In this document: piece by piece, positions 51,555-59,862 of the stretch
How the letters are laid out: each line of letters opens with the position of its first letter
How positions within the stretch are numbered: position 1 is the first letter of the stretch
Assembly: GCF_014651115.1 (NCBI RefSeq)
Contig: NZ_BMWG01000010.1
Span: forward strand, 162,039-226,038
DNA: 64,000 nt
Direction: 5' to 3'
DNA from: Streptomyces inusitatus
GTDB lineage: Bacteria > Actinomycetota > Actinomycetes > Streptomycetales > Streptomycetaceae
Program-made: the position numbers and the translations under genes
Notes under the pieces: generated by a model
Databases searched by the model: none
Seen by the model: the letters and a program-made list of their open reading frames with translations, nothing else
Told to the model about the DNA's origin: nothing

Positions 51555-52625
51555 ATGACCTCCGAATTCCTCTGGTACATCATCCCCCGCGAAGGCCCCT
51601 ACCCCTGGGAGCCCGAGGGCCGCCGCCCCGTGGACCTCGGCTACCTCCAGCGGCTCGCGGGGGCCGTGGACGAGCTCGGGTACAGCGGCGCGCTGCTGGC
51701 CACGGATCTGCACGACGTATGGACACTGGGCAGCGCCCTCGCCGCGTCGACCGGTCCCGGGTTCAAACCGCTGCTGGCCGTCCACCCGGGGCTGATCGCC
51801 CCGACCCTGCTCGCGAAGATGGCTCTGACCTTCGACACCCTGTTCGGCGGACGGCTGCGGTTCAACGTCGTCAACGGCTCCACCGCGTCCCTGCGGGAGT
51901 ACGGCCTGCACGTCGAGCACGACGAGCGGTACGCGCTGAGCGCCGAGTACTGGTCGATCGTGAAGCGGCTGACCGCGGGCGAGGTGTTCGACCACAAGGG
52001 CCGCTACTACGATCTGCGCGACGCGGGCGCGGGACTCCGCGAACTCCCCCCTGTCCAGGAGCCGCACATCCCCCTGTGGTTCGGCGGCTCCTCCCCCGCC
52101 GGGATCGAGATGGCCGCCGAGCACGTGGACGTCTACCTCACCTGGGCCGAGCCGCCGCACCTGCTGAAGGAGAAACTCGACCGAGTACGCGAACGGGCCG
52201 CCGCGTACGGGCGGTCCCTCCGGATCGGGCTGCGCGTCCATCTCATCGTCCGGGACACCGAGGACGCCGCATGGGCCGCGGCCGACCAACTGCTGAAGGT
52301 CACCAGCGAGGCCACCTACGCCCGGCAGCTCGGCGCGAAGGCGACCGAGGACGGCGTCGGCTGGCAGCGCCAGTTCCGGCACGGCGGCCGAATCCCCGCC
52401 CACGCCCGCGACCTGGAGGAGCACCGCAACATCTGGCCGGGCATGAGCCTGTTCCGCCCCGGCCCCGGCACGGCGGTCGTCGGCTCCACCGCCCAGGTCG
52501 TGGAACGCCTCGCGGAGTACGAGTCCCTCGGCGTCGACACCTTCATCCTGTCGGGCAACCCCCTGCTGGAGGAGGCCTACCGAGTGGCGGAGACGGTTCT
52601 CCCGGCACTGGGCGTCCGGCGATAG
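51555..52625 (+). CDS. ssuD: FMNH2-dependent alkanesulfonate monooxygenase (SsuD-like, LLM fold)
   Basis: 356-residue luciferase-like monooxygenase. It tracks SsuD closely: RRPVDLGYLQRLAGAVDELGY, LRFNVVNGS, VDVYLTWAEPPHLLKEKLD, FRPGPGTAVVG and LSGNPLLEEAYRV. SsuD cleaves the C-S bond of sulfonates with FMNH2 and O2, releasing sulfite. The residue equivalent to E. coli Cys54 lies in ATDLHDVW and is not Cys. No SsuE-type flavin reductase is in the window, so reduced flavin must come from elsewhere. Last gene of the sulfur operon. Confidence 0.88.
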   Translation: MTSEFLWYIIPREGPYPWEPEGRRPVDLGYLQRLAGAVDELGYSGALLATDLHDVWTLGSALAASTGPGFKPLLAVHPGLIAPTLLAKMALTFDTLFGGRLRFNVVNGSTASLREYGLHVEHDERYALSAEYWSIVKRLTAGEVFDHKGRYYDLRDAGAGLRELPPVQEPHIPLWFGGSSPAGIEMAAEHVDVYLTWAEPPHLLKEKLDRVRERAAAYGRSLRIGLRVHLIVRDTEDAAWAAADQLLKVTSEATYARQLGAKATEDGVGWQRQFRHGGRIPAHARDLEEHRNIWPGMSLFRPGPGTAVVGSTAQVVERLAEYESLGVDTFILSGNPLLEEAYRVAETVLPALGVRR

Positions 52626-52672
52626 CAGCGGAACCGGAGACTCGACCGGAGCCGTACCCGGCCCCGGAGCCG

Positions 52673-53185
52673 CTACGACGGACCGGAGGGGGCCTTGCCC
52701 AGCGGGGCCGCCACCGGACGGCCGGCGGTCGCCGGACCGCCCCTCGGAGCAGCGGGCGGCGGCATCAGGTGCCGCCTGGCCAGCAGGACGAGGATGCCGA
52801 TCGCGCCGACGATCAGAAGGCCGGTGAAGATCCATTCACGGGATCCGCCGGGGCGGTAGACCCGTCCCGGAGCGCCCACGTCGAGAGCCGCGACCCGCTG
52901 GCCGGCCGCCAGCGAGCCGCGGTCGCTCCCGTACATCTTGACCGGCTCGCGCAGGATGGTGCCGTCGACGGATCGGAACGATCCGTTCCACTCGCATGTC
53001 TCGTGTCCCGGATGCTTGACGCAGGACAGCCCCCTCGCGGTGAAGGTCCCCGGGGTACCGTCGGCCGTCGCCGCGCGTATCGCGTTGCCCAGATTGGGCA
53101 GTGTGACCGCCAGCAGCGCGCATGCCGTGATCAGCAGCAGCAGGGACACGAAGCCCGACGGCCGCCGGGTCCGCGGCCCGGTCAT
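52673..53185 (-). CDS. Two-helix membrane protein of unknown function
   Basis: 170 residues. A helix at about 12-32 (FVSLLLLITACALLAV), an extracytoplasmic domain with a Cys pair in LSCVKHPGHETCEW, a second helix at about 118-138 (IFTGLLIVGAIGILVLL), then a Pro/Ala/Gly-rich cytoplasmic tail. The Cys pair may form a disulfide. It is the last of four minus-strand genes and lies 16 bp after the upstream membrane-protein gene. I do not recognise the family. Confidence 0.65.
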   Translation of the reverse strand: MTGPRTRRPSGFVSLLLLITACALLAVTLPNLGNAIRAATADGTPGTFTARGLSCVKHPGHETCEWNGSFRSVDGTILREPVKMYGSDRGSLAAGQRVAALDVGAPGRVYRPGGSREWIFTGLLIVGAIGILVLLARRHLMPPPAAPRGGPATAGRPVAAPLGKAPSGPS

Positions 53186-53201
53186 CGGGTCCGCTTCCCG
53201 G

Positions 53202-53762
53202 TCATCTCTCCACCGCGCAGGCGCAACGGGCCGCCGCGTTGTCCGCCCGGTCCGCCCGTGCGTGCAGGACCATGGCGATCACCATGGGAATGGTGACGAG
53301 CGCGTTGTAGAACAGGTGCAGTTCCACCCGCGGCGCGACGAGCTGGATAAGGCTCGTGGGCACGGCGCGGCCGGCCAGATACGCGCCGGAGAGCGCCTGG
53401 ATGAGCAGCAGCAGATGTTCGAAGTGGTGCCAGACCTGTATGCCGAGGGTGACGTTCCACCAGGTGCGCGACTTGCCCGTGAATCCCGGACGCAGCAGGA
53501 TGAAGCCGACCAGCATGAGCAGGGCATAGCCGTAGTGCATCCACTCCGAGGTGACCAGCCAGGGGAACGGGATCCCGAGAACACCTCTGGCCTCGGGCAC
53601 CGGCCAGCCCATCACATATATCTGGACCGCCTGGGTGAGGTGCTCCGCCCAGTGGGCCAGCACGATGACGGCGAAGATTTTCAACCCGATGCTGTGAAGT
53701 CGACTGTTGAGGATGCCGATACCGGTACGTATCCGGCTCGGCGCTGCGGTGTCAGCCAACAT
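53202..53762 (-). CDS. Polytopic membrane protein of unknown function
   Basis: 186 residues with about four to five helices. Rich in aromatic and His residues: LAHWAEHLTQ, SEWMHYGYALLML, VWHHFEHLLLL and ELHLFYNALV. The paired His residues in helices could hold metal or haem, but that is only a suggestion. GGAGG stands before the ATG at 53762, and the gene overlaps the PEP-utilising-enzyme gene by 11 bp, so they are co-expressed. No family assigned. Confidence 0.65.
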   Translation of the reverse strand: MLADTAAPSRIRTGIGILNSRLHSIGLKIFAVIVLAHWAEHLTQAVQIYVMGWPVPEARGVLGIPFPWLVTSEWMHYGYALLMLVGFILLRPGFTGKSRTWWNVTLGIQVWHHFEHLLLLIQALSGAYLAGRAVPTSLIQLVAPRVELHLFYNALVTIPMVIAMVLHARADRADNAAARCACAVER

Positions 53763-55068
53763 GGGAACCTCCGTGGTCCAGGTCGAGGGACCATTTCAGC
53801 AGTCGGCCGCGCGTCACGCCTTCTTCCTGCGTGCGCAGTTGGACTCCGCCCGGGACCGCCGCCGGGTCGGGGTCCGGCTGGAGGAGCACCTGCCGGAGTT
53901 CGGCGGTGCACATCATGTAGCCGTCCGGATCCGGCAGGCGTTCCAGATAGTGGGCGAGGTCCGCGCCCAGGGCGAACACCCTCACCGGGGTGCCCGCGGC
54001 CCGCGCGGACTCCACCACCCTCAGCGCTCCGTCCATGACGGCCGGGTGCCGGGTCTGGTAGACGTCGGCCACCAGGTGGTTGGTCCGGTCCGCCGCCAGA
54101 TAGAACTGGACCATGTCCTTCATGCCGATGAACAGCTCGCTCGCGCCCGCGGCGCAGATCGCCGGGGTGGCGTGCACCGCGGCAGGCGTCTCGATGAACG
54201 CGGACAGGGGCACATCGGCCGGTAACTCAAGGTGCGCCCTGAGTTTGGCGAACTCCCTCTCGTCGTTGAGGAACGGAGCCGAGAGGTGCACCCGGGCCGC
54301 CTCTTCGCCGAGCCGTTCGCGCAGGGAGTCGAGCACCGCGTGCAGCGCGTCCCGGTAGGCGGCCGACCCCAGCAGCCAGCGTGCGCCGTGCAGACCCATC
54401 TCAGGGTTCGGCTCGACCGGGACCGAGGCCCGCTCGGTGACGGCGGCGGCGTGGTCGGAGCGGAGGTCGAGAAGCCTCAGGACCAGCCGCTGATCGGGCA
54501 GGAGCGCCTGGACGAAGACGCACAGCCGGTCCGCGACGGCCCTCCCGTAGGCGGTGATCTCCGCAGGGCCGCCGTTCAGCGAGTCGAGCGGGCGCAGGCC
54601 CGCCGCCAGGCAGAGGAACTCCTCCCTGATGAAGAAGGAGTCGACCCGTTTCGCGTTCGGCCCGCACGAGTTGATCGTGTGGATGTCCTGGAGGTCCGCG
54701 ATGACCGCGCATGCCGAGCCGAGATCGTCCAGCGAGGGAGTCCCCGTGCTCCTGACGGCCCCGATGATGACCGACTGGCTCTCCAGATCCAGCATCACCT
54801 CGCCGACCAGATCGGCCAGATCGGCCTCGTCGACACGGAGCACGGGTATTCCCCTGCCGCGGCAGATGGACTGCATATGCCCGGTCATTCCACCCGAACC
54901 ACAGACGACCGCGCTCGCGGCCACGATCGCTTCGTACAGTCCCGCTTCGAGGGAAGGGGCGACGAGGATTGATCCCTCAAGTGGTCTTCTTGTGCGGTTG
55001 CAGATGCCTCGGAGAACACCCTGCCCGCCGCCGGCCAATAGAGATCCCTGAACCCGTCGCCCGTTCAA
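53752..55068 (-). CDS. Incomplete PEP-utilising enzyme (swivel plus TIM-barrel domains)
   Basis: 438 residues. The N-terminal 120 resemble the phosphohistidine swivel domain of PTS enzyme I / PEP synthase (GSGGMTGHMQSICRGRGIPVL, with the His that would be phosphorylated). The rest follows the PEP-binding barrel: LLDLRSD, PNPEMGLHGARWLL, FIETPAAVHATP, ELFIGMKDMVQFYLAADRTN and TRHPAVMDGALRVV. The barrel Cys of enzyme I (in CGE) is Ala here (FALGADLA). There is no ATP-grasp and no HPr-binding domain. The start is a TTG at 55068 directly after the upstream TAG, with GGAGG overlapping that gene's last codons, so translation is coupled. Role unknown. Confidence 0.75.
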   Translation of the reverse strand: MNGRRVQGSLLAGGGQGVLRGICNRTRRPLEGSILVAPSLEAGLYEAIVAASAVVCGSGGMTGHMQSICRGRGIPVLRVDEADLADLVGEVMLDLESQSVIIGAVRSTGTPSLDDLGSACAVIADLQDIHTINSCGPNAKRVDSFFIREEFLCLAAGLRPLDSLNGGPAEITAYGRAVADRLCVFVQALLPDQRLVLRLLDLRSDHAAAVTERASVPVEPNPEMGLHGARWLLGSAAYRDALHAVLDSLRERLGEEAARVHLSAPFLNDEREFAKLRAHLELPADVPLSAFIETPAAVHATPAICAAGASELFIGMKDMVQFYLAADRTNHLVADVYQTRHPAVMDGALRVVESARAAGTPVRVFALGADLAHYLERLPDPDGYMMCTAELRQVLLQPDPDPAAVPGGVQLRTQEEGVTRGRLLKWSLDLDHGGSHVG

Positions 55069-56952
55069 CTAATCCTCCATATTCTCGGCGTTCTCTATCC
55101 CCAATTGCCGACGCAGCTGCCGTGGAGTCACGGAGACGTCGATGAGTCGTTCGACTGCGGCCCTGTTGACGACAGCCCTCGTCAGACGTTCGCGACGGGG
55201 GCTGTCCACCGGGAGGGTCGGAAGTCCGCCCAAGGAACGGACGCAGGCGTCCAGCCGGGAATCGAGCAATTCCCGCTCATGCCGAGTGAACGCGGCCAGC
55301 CTCCTCACCTCCAGCACCACAGCCTCCCTGAATCGGTCCCGTTCCGCTTCCTCTATGTTGCTCACCTCGCCCGGAGATCGCGCTTCGAGGTGAAGCAGAT
55401 CGTCCTCAGGTGTTTCCAGCCGCTCGATCACCCGCGCGGCGACCACGATGGAATGGTTCTTGATGGCGGCGAGATTGAACGAGAATGCGCCGGTTCGGCC
55501 GTTCCGCACGATCTCGTCACCCTCCCTCAGCACACCGAGCGCGGAGATCGGGCCCGTCGGTTCGCCGTCACGGCTCAGCAGCGTCCCCCGTTCGTCGACC
55601 TTCAGGCCGCGCCCGGTGCGCTCATGGGGTATCGCGATCCCCCTTCTGAGGAGACTTCCCCAGAGCGACTGGCCGACCTTGCGGTAGTCCCACTCCCTGC
55701 CGAAGTTGGACACCACCAGGTCCGCTTCGATGGTCCGCTTCCTCCCCGGGGCCGCGATCGACACGGCCAGCCGCCCGGACTCCGCCGGTGTGACCCCCTC
55801 CACCTTGCCGACGACCAGCTTCACCGCCCCGTCCGCCGGGCGCATCGCACGCTCGATGATCTCCATCGTGTACTCCACGGCACCGACCCGGAGCGCTGCT
55901 ATCGCGGTGCTGAACTCGTCCAGGAGGGCGCGCAGTTCCTTGGTGGGTATCTGCTCGACGGCCTGCGGAAGATGCGGCTCCCACGCCTTGGTCACGCGCT
56001 CCGCGACCACCGCCGGGGCGACCTCGGGATGGTCCCGGGCGACCGTCGCACACGCCGCCTCCCACTCGCTCCGCACCCGGGCGAGGAACTCCTCCCGATT
56101 CCGGTAGGGCTCCAGCAGCGTTTTCGGACAGGGCAGTCGCAACACCCCGTGCTCATGGTCTTCGGGGTACGTCCGGAACAGCGTCCCGGTCCTGGAGATC
56201 AGATGGATGGGACCGGTGTGCCCCTGGCGCAGCAGCAGTCCCGCCGAGTCGTACGCGCTCAGCACGGATCCGACGATCGCGACGGTCGCCCCGGGCGGGA
56301 GCGCCGCGAGCTTCCGGACTCCGTCGGCGGAGTACGGGTGCCGTACGAAGGACGAGTGCGTGAGCACCTCGGCGGCGAAGGGCGGCTCCCTGAGTTCGAG
56401 CCCGGTCGCGAGAACGACGTGCTCGGCACGGATGACGGTCGGCTCCGGGCCCGGCCCGTCCTGCGGGCCCGTGCCGGACGGATGCCGCACCGTCACCTCG
56501 ACTCCCGGCCCGCGCACTTCCACGTCGACCGCTTCGCCGTCCGCCTCGACGAGCACGACGCCGGGACATGCCTCCCGTCTCGCCTCGGCCAGCCGGTCGA
56601 TCAGATAGTCCTGGAAGATCCGGCGGGGCGCCGGGCCCTGTTCGCTGAACTCCAGCTCGGCCCAGGGCGTCGGCCAGTCCCGGCGGTCGGCCTCGTGGTT
56701 GGCCCAGCGGACAAAGTCGTTGACATCCTCCCGGAACACCGACATCCGCCCCGCCTGGATGTTGAACACATGGTCCCAGGGGTTGCCGTCACGGTGATAG
56801 GCGACACCGGCGGACCGGTACTCGGATCGCCGTTCGAGCAGAACGATCTCAAGCGGTGCGCGCGCGAAGCGGAGCAAGCGGATCGCTGTGGCGGTGCCGC
56901 CCAGACCAGCACCGACGATGAGCACTCTCGGGCGTGTACGTGTTCGATACAT
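55069..56952 (-). CDS. FAD/NAD(P)-binding oxidoreductase
   Basis: 627 residues. The N-terminal dinucleotide site is RVLIVGAGLGGTATAIRLL, followed by LLERRSEYRSAGVAY, and a second Rossmann segment TVAIVGSVLSAYDSAGLLL near residue 205. The pattern matches the large FAD/NAD(P)-binding family (NAD_binding_9), with a Rossmann core to about 510 and a helical, Arg/Glu-rich C-terminus. Start ATG 56952; the frame opens further upstream but without protein-like content. It heads the four-gene minus-strand unit. Substrate unknown; no signal peptide or membrane segment seen. The 277 bp upstream, towards the divergent hydrolase gene, show nothing recognisable. Confidence 0.82.
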   Translation of the reverse strand: MYRTRTRPRVLIVGAGLGGTATAIRLLRFARAPLEIVLLERRSEYRSAGVAYHRDGNPWDHVFNIQAGRMSVFREDVNDFVRWANHEADRRDWPTPWAELEFSEQGPAPRRIFQDYLIDRLAEARREACPGVVLVEADGEAVDVEVRGPGVEVTVRHPSGTGPQDGPGPEPTVIRAEHVVLATGLELREPPFAAEVLTHSSFVRHPYSADGVRKLAALPPGATVAIVGSVLSAYDSAGLLLRQGHTGPIHLISRTGTLFRTYPEDHEHGVLRLPCPKTLLEPYRNREEFLARVRSEWEAACATVARDHPEVAPAVVAERVTKAWEPHLPQAVEQIPTKELRALLDEFSTAIAALRVGAVEYTMEIIERAMRPADGAVKLVVGKVEGVTPAESGRLAVSIAAPGRKRTIEADLVVSNFGREWDYRKVGQSLWGSLLRRGIAIPHERTGRGLKVDERGTLLSRDGEPTGPISALGVLREGDEIVRNGRTGAFSFNLAAIKNHSIVVAARVIERLETPEDDLLHLEARSPGEVSNIEEAERDRFREAVVLEVRRLAAFTRHERELLDSRLDACVRSLGGLPTLPVDSPRRERLTRAVVNRAAVERLIDVSVTPRQLRRQLGIENAENMED

Positions 56953-57229
56953 GAGGAAACCGCCCCGTTGGGTGATGGGAGCCCGACGCTGCTGTCTTAC
57001 GCCGGGCGAAGGTCCGTTGACGGAGTATGCCGCCCCACGAAACAAGTACGGAACGGGCCGGGGCGATCTCTTCCTCCCCAAGAACGATCAACGGCACCGC
57101 GGACGCGAACACGGCCCGCGCCTCCCGCGCGCGGCGGACGCCGGAGGAGGGCGCCGGAGGAGGGCGCGCGCTCTGCCCGCGGCAGAACAGTGGCCGGACC
57201 GGGCTCCACGATCCCTACAGTCCAGTCCC

Positions 57230-57973
57230 ATGACGACGATTTCGACACGTACGGTCGAGTACCCGGCCGACGGCCTGACGATGATCGGGCACCTGGCGCT
57301 CCCGGCCGGCGCCGGCCGCCGGCCCGCGGTGCTGCTCGGACCGGAGGGCACGGGGCTCAGCGACGTCGAGCGCCGCCGGGCCGACGCTCTCGCCGAGCTG
57401 GGATACGTGGCGCTGGCCTTCGACCTTCACGGCGGGCGCTACTTGAGCGACCCCGAGGAGATGCTGGCCCGCTGCCTGCCGCTGCTCGCCGACCCCGACC
57501 GGATGCGTGGCATCGGCCATGCGGCGCTCGATGCGCTGCGCGCCGAACCGCGGACCGACCCCGACCGGATCGCCGCCGTCGGCTACGGCACCGGGGGCGC
57601 CGTCGGGCTGGAACTCGGCCGCGACGGCGTCGGCCTGCGCGCGATCGGGACGGTCAACGCGCTGACCACGGGCCGACCGGGCGAGGCGGCGCGCATCCGC
57701 TGCCCGGTGTGGGCCGGGGTCGGGTCGGAAGACCCGATCATGCCGCCCGCCCAACAGCGAGCCTTCACCGCCGAGATGCAGGCCGCGGGCGTCGACTGGC
57801 GCCTCACGGTCTACGGCGGCGCCCTGCACGCCTTCCACCACCCGCCGGTCGACCACCCCGTCGTCCCCGGCGTCGGCCACCACCCGCGGCACGCGCGGCG
57901 AGCCTGGCGCGATGTCGTCGACCTGCTCGCCGAGTGCCTGCCCGTGACGGAGGGGCAGCCTCAGAGGAGGTGA
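57230..57973 (+). CDS. Dienelactone-hydrolase-family protein lacking the nucleophilic Cys
   Basis: 247 residues with the DLH alpha/beta-hydrolase layout: VEYPADGLTMIGHLALPAG, LAFDLHGGRY, then AAVGYGTGGAVGLELG, SEDPIMPPAQQRAF and YGGALHAFHHP. The nucleophile elbow of the family is GxCxGG; here it reads GYGTGG, with Gly in the Cys position, while Asp and His remain. It may be inactive or use other chemistry. A cluster of rare GTG/ATG alternatives upstream is not supported. It is transcribed divergently from the FAD gene and ends overlapping a minus-strand hypothetical gene. Confidence 0.75.
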   Translation: MTTISTRTVEYPADGLTMIGHLALPAGAGRRPAVLLGPEGTGLSDVERRRADALAELGYVALAFDLHGGRYLSDPEEMLARCLPLLADPDRMRGIGHAALDALRAEPRTDPDRIAAVGYGTGGAVGLELGRDGVGLRAIGTVNALTTGRPGEAARIRCPVWAGVGSEDPIMPPAQQRAFTAEMQAAGVDWRLTVYGGALHAFHHPPVDHPVVPGVGHHPRHARRAWRDVVDLLAECLPVTEGQPQRR

Positions 57974-58464
57974 ACCCGCCCCAGCTCTCCCAGGTCGTAC
58001 GACGGGACGTCGCCGGCGGGGCGCACCGTGTACCCGGTGATGTGCGGCGAGTCGACCGAAAGGAAAAGAGCGGCCCAGACTCCGTTCCGTGAGGTGCCGG
58101 AGTCCGTGAGGAACGAAAAATCTCCACGCAGGGTGAGAAGGTACTTGGGCTTCGATGTGGAGCCGAATCCCGGACCGTACACGGCTCGCATTCCGGCGTC
58201 ACCGGTCGTCAGTACGACACACAGATCTCGCGGACGCTCCTCTCCCCATTCGAGGGCCCAATCACGCGCGACCCTGGAGAGCTCCTGGAGTGTGGCCTCG
58301 TCAGCCCCTGGCCCCAGTTGGTTGCGGAGCCGGGTGGGGCCGACTCTACGCGGTGATCCAGTGGGAGGTTGTGAGCACCACGGGCGGCTACACCGAGCTG
58401 CGAGATCAGTTTGTCCGTGACCCGTTCGGCATCGCCGACACCACGGCGACCGAGCACCGCACAC
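57961..58464 (-). pseudogene. Hypothetical protein gene, N-terminus probably decayed
   Basis: The C-terminal 125 residues look like a real soluble protein (GADEATLQELSRVARDWALEWGEE, CVVLTTGDAGMRAVYGPGF, YLLTLRGDFSFLTDSG). The first 45 residues (Cys/Arg/Pro-rich) do not, and no good ribosome site precedes the start, so the 5' end was probably lost or shifted. A plus-strand coding-like stretch at about 58345-58541 (VIQWEVVSTTGGYTELRDQF) abuts it and belongs to some other broken gene. Function unknown. Confidence 0.45.
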
Positions 58465-58626
58465 CGGCGGCCGGCGGCCAAGACTACGTCAAGGGGCACG
58501 GCATTTTCGTCTCCCCGGTGCGCCAATCGCGCTGTGCGTGACGCGCGACAACTCCGTCCCGCGACGTGCTGGCGGCTTCGATGGTTTCCTCACCCGGACC
58601 AGAGCCGTGATCGGATCGCCGGGTTC

Positions 58627-58854
58627 ATGTCGCCAGAGCAGGTCCGCGGTGAACGGCGGCTCTCTCCAGCCTCAGACGTCTTCTGCCCGGGCAGGGTCCT
58701 TCACTACACCGCCACCGGCCAGACTCAGTTCGGCCCCCTGGGCATCGGGGCTCACGCCCTGATGTTCCGCATCGCCGAGAAGGAGGCGAACCTGACCGGC
58801 TGCCGTCCTCTCTGCTGGAACTGGTGCGAGGAGGTGGCGTCACCGGGTCACTGA
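58627..58854 (+). pseudogene. Serine/threonine protein kinase remnant
   Basis: About 75 codons carrying kinase subdomains VIII-IX: MSPEQVRGERRLSPASDVF corresponds to the activation-segment end and the invariant Asp region of Hanks-type kinases, followed by LHYTATGQTQFGPLGIGAHAL. Neither the catalytic loop nor the ATP site is present in any frame nearby, and the frame runs into unrelated sequence. It ends inside the tail of the convergent XRE regulator gene. Confidence 0.6.
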
Positions 58855-59684
58855 ACGGACCGCAGGAACCCCAGGGGTTGTCTCTGGAGCTGGTCGATGG
58901 CCTGGGCCGTCTCCTCGCACTCGGGAAGGAAGATGGTGAGCTGCTGAGCATCCATGGGCATTTCGAGCGTCTCACGGAGAAGTCGCAGACGGTGCCCGTC
59001 CGGGTGGTTGAGTGTGAGAGCCCCGCGGCGCGGTACTGCATGACGGAAGAGACGGTTGGTGAACTCGGGCCCGGCAAGGGGGGTGAGCTCTGAGATGAGC
59101 CATTCGAGGTTCTGAAGGGACGGCGCCTGCCACAGGTCGAAAGTGTACTCGTCCGCGATGTCTTCCCAGTCTGCGAAGAACGTCCGAGAACGAGGGTCGG
59201 TGAACAAGTAGATGTTGAGGTTCGGCTCGGCGACGTCGAGCAGCCCGGTGCCTCTGGTGATCGACTGATAGCCCGTGGTGTGGGCGAGGATGTCACCGAG
59301 CCGGTTGGTCACAACGGCGACGCCGGGTTCGAGAAGGCTGAGTGTCTGCAGGACGGACGGCCGCACGCGCCGAGACGGTGGCACGGGCCTGACCAGGACC
59401 GAACATTCGTCACTGGCGATCTTCGCGAGGTAGCGCAGGTGCTGGCGCTCGGGAGAGTTGAGGCACAGTGCGTCGGCAAGCGAGTTGATCACTGCGGGCG
59501 ACGGGTTGCGGTCACGCCCTTGCTCCATACGGGCAAGATACTCGACGCTGATTCCGGCTCGGGTGGCGAGGTCCAAGCGGCGCAGCCCAGGTGACCGGCG
59601 GCGGCCGAGTCTCTCCAGACCCAGGCATTCCGGCTGGATGCTGTCCCGCTTGGTCCGAATGAACTTCCCCAACGGTGTCCCCAT
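58848..59684 (-). CDS. XRE-family regulator with MmyB-like ligand-binding domain
   Basis: 278 residues. Helix-turn-helix at about 10-75 (RSPGLRRLDLATRAGISVEYLARMEQGRDRNPS region), then a C-terminal MmyB/PAS-like domain with LEWLISELTPLAGPEF and LTLNHPDGHRLRLL. Many Streptomyces regulators of this kind control a divergent efflux or oxidoreductase gene, and here an MFS gene lies divergent across a 178-bp region. The ligand is unknown. Confidence 0.85.
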   Translation of the reverse strand: MGTPLGKFIRTKRDSIQPECLGLERLGRRRSPGLRRLDLATRAGISVEYLARMEQGRDRNPSPAVINSLADALCLNSPERQHLRYLAKIASDECSVLVRPVPPSRRVRPSVLQTLSLLEPGVAVVTNRLGDILAHTTGYQSITRGTGLLDVAEPNLNIYLFTDPRSRTFFADWEDIADEYTFDLWQAPSLQNLEWLISELTPLAGPEFTNRLFRHAVPRRGALTLNHPDGHRLRLLRETLEMPMDAQQLTIFLPECEETAQAIDQLQRQPLGFLRSVQ

Positions 59685-59862
59685 ATCGACAGGCTACCGG
59701 TGCTGACGGGCGGGCTGGGGTGGCTCGCCGAGACTGCCTGTGGTGATATCCGGATGGCCTGAGGCTGTCCGCGCGGATCTCGCCCCTTCATCGCGCGGCG
59801 CGGAGGATGGCCCTGCGAGGGCTAGCCTCAGTAGGGCCTCGTTAAGCCTCATCGCGGCCCTG
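59685..59862. promoter_or_regulatory. Divergent promoter region between XRE regulator and MFS gene
   Basis: 178-bp spacer containing two copies of AGCCTCA (about 59824 and 59846), 22 bp apart, close to the MFS start; they could be operator half-sites for the regulator. No clear -35/-10 pair or ribosome site was found. Confidence 0.35.
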
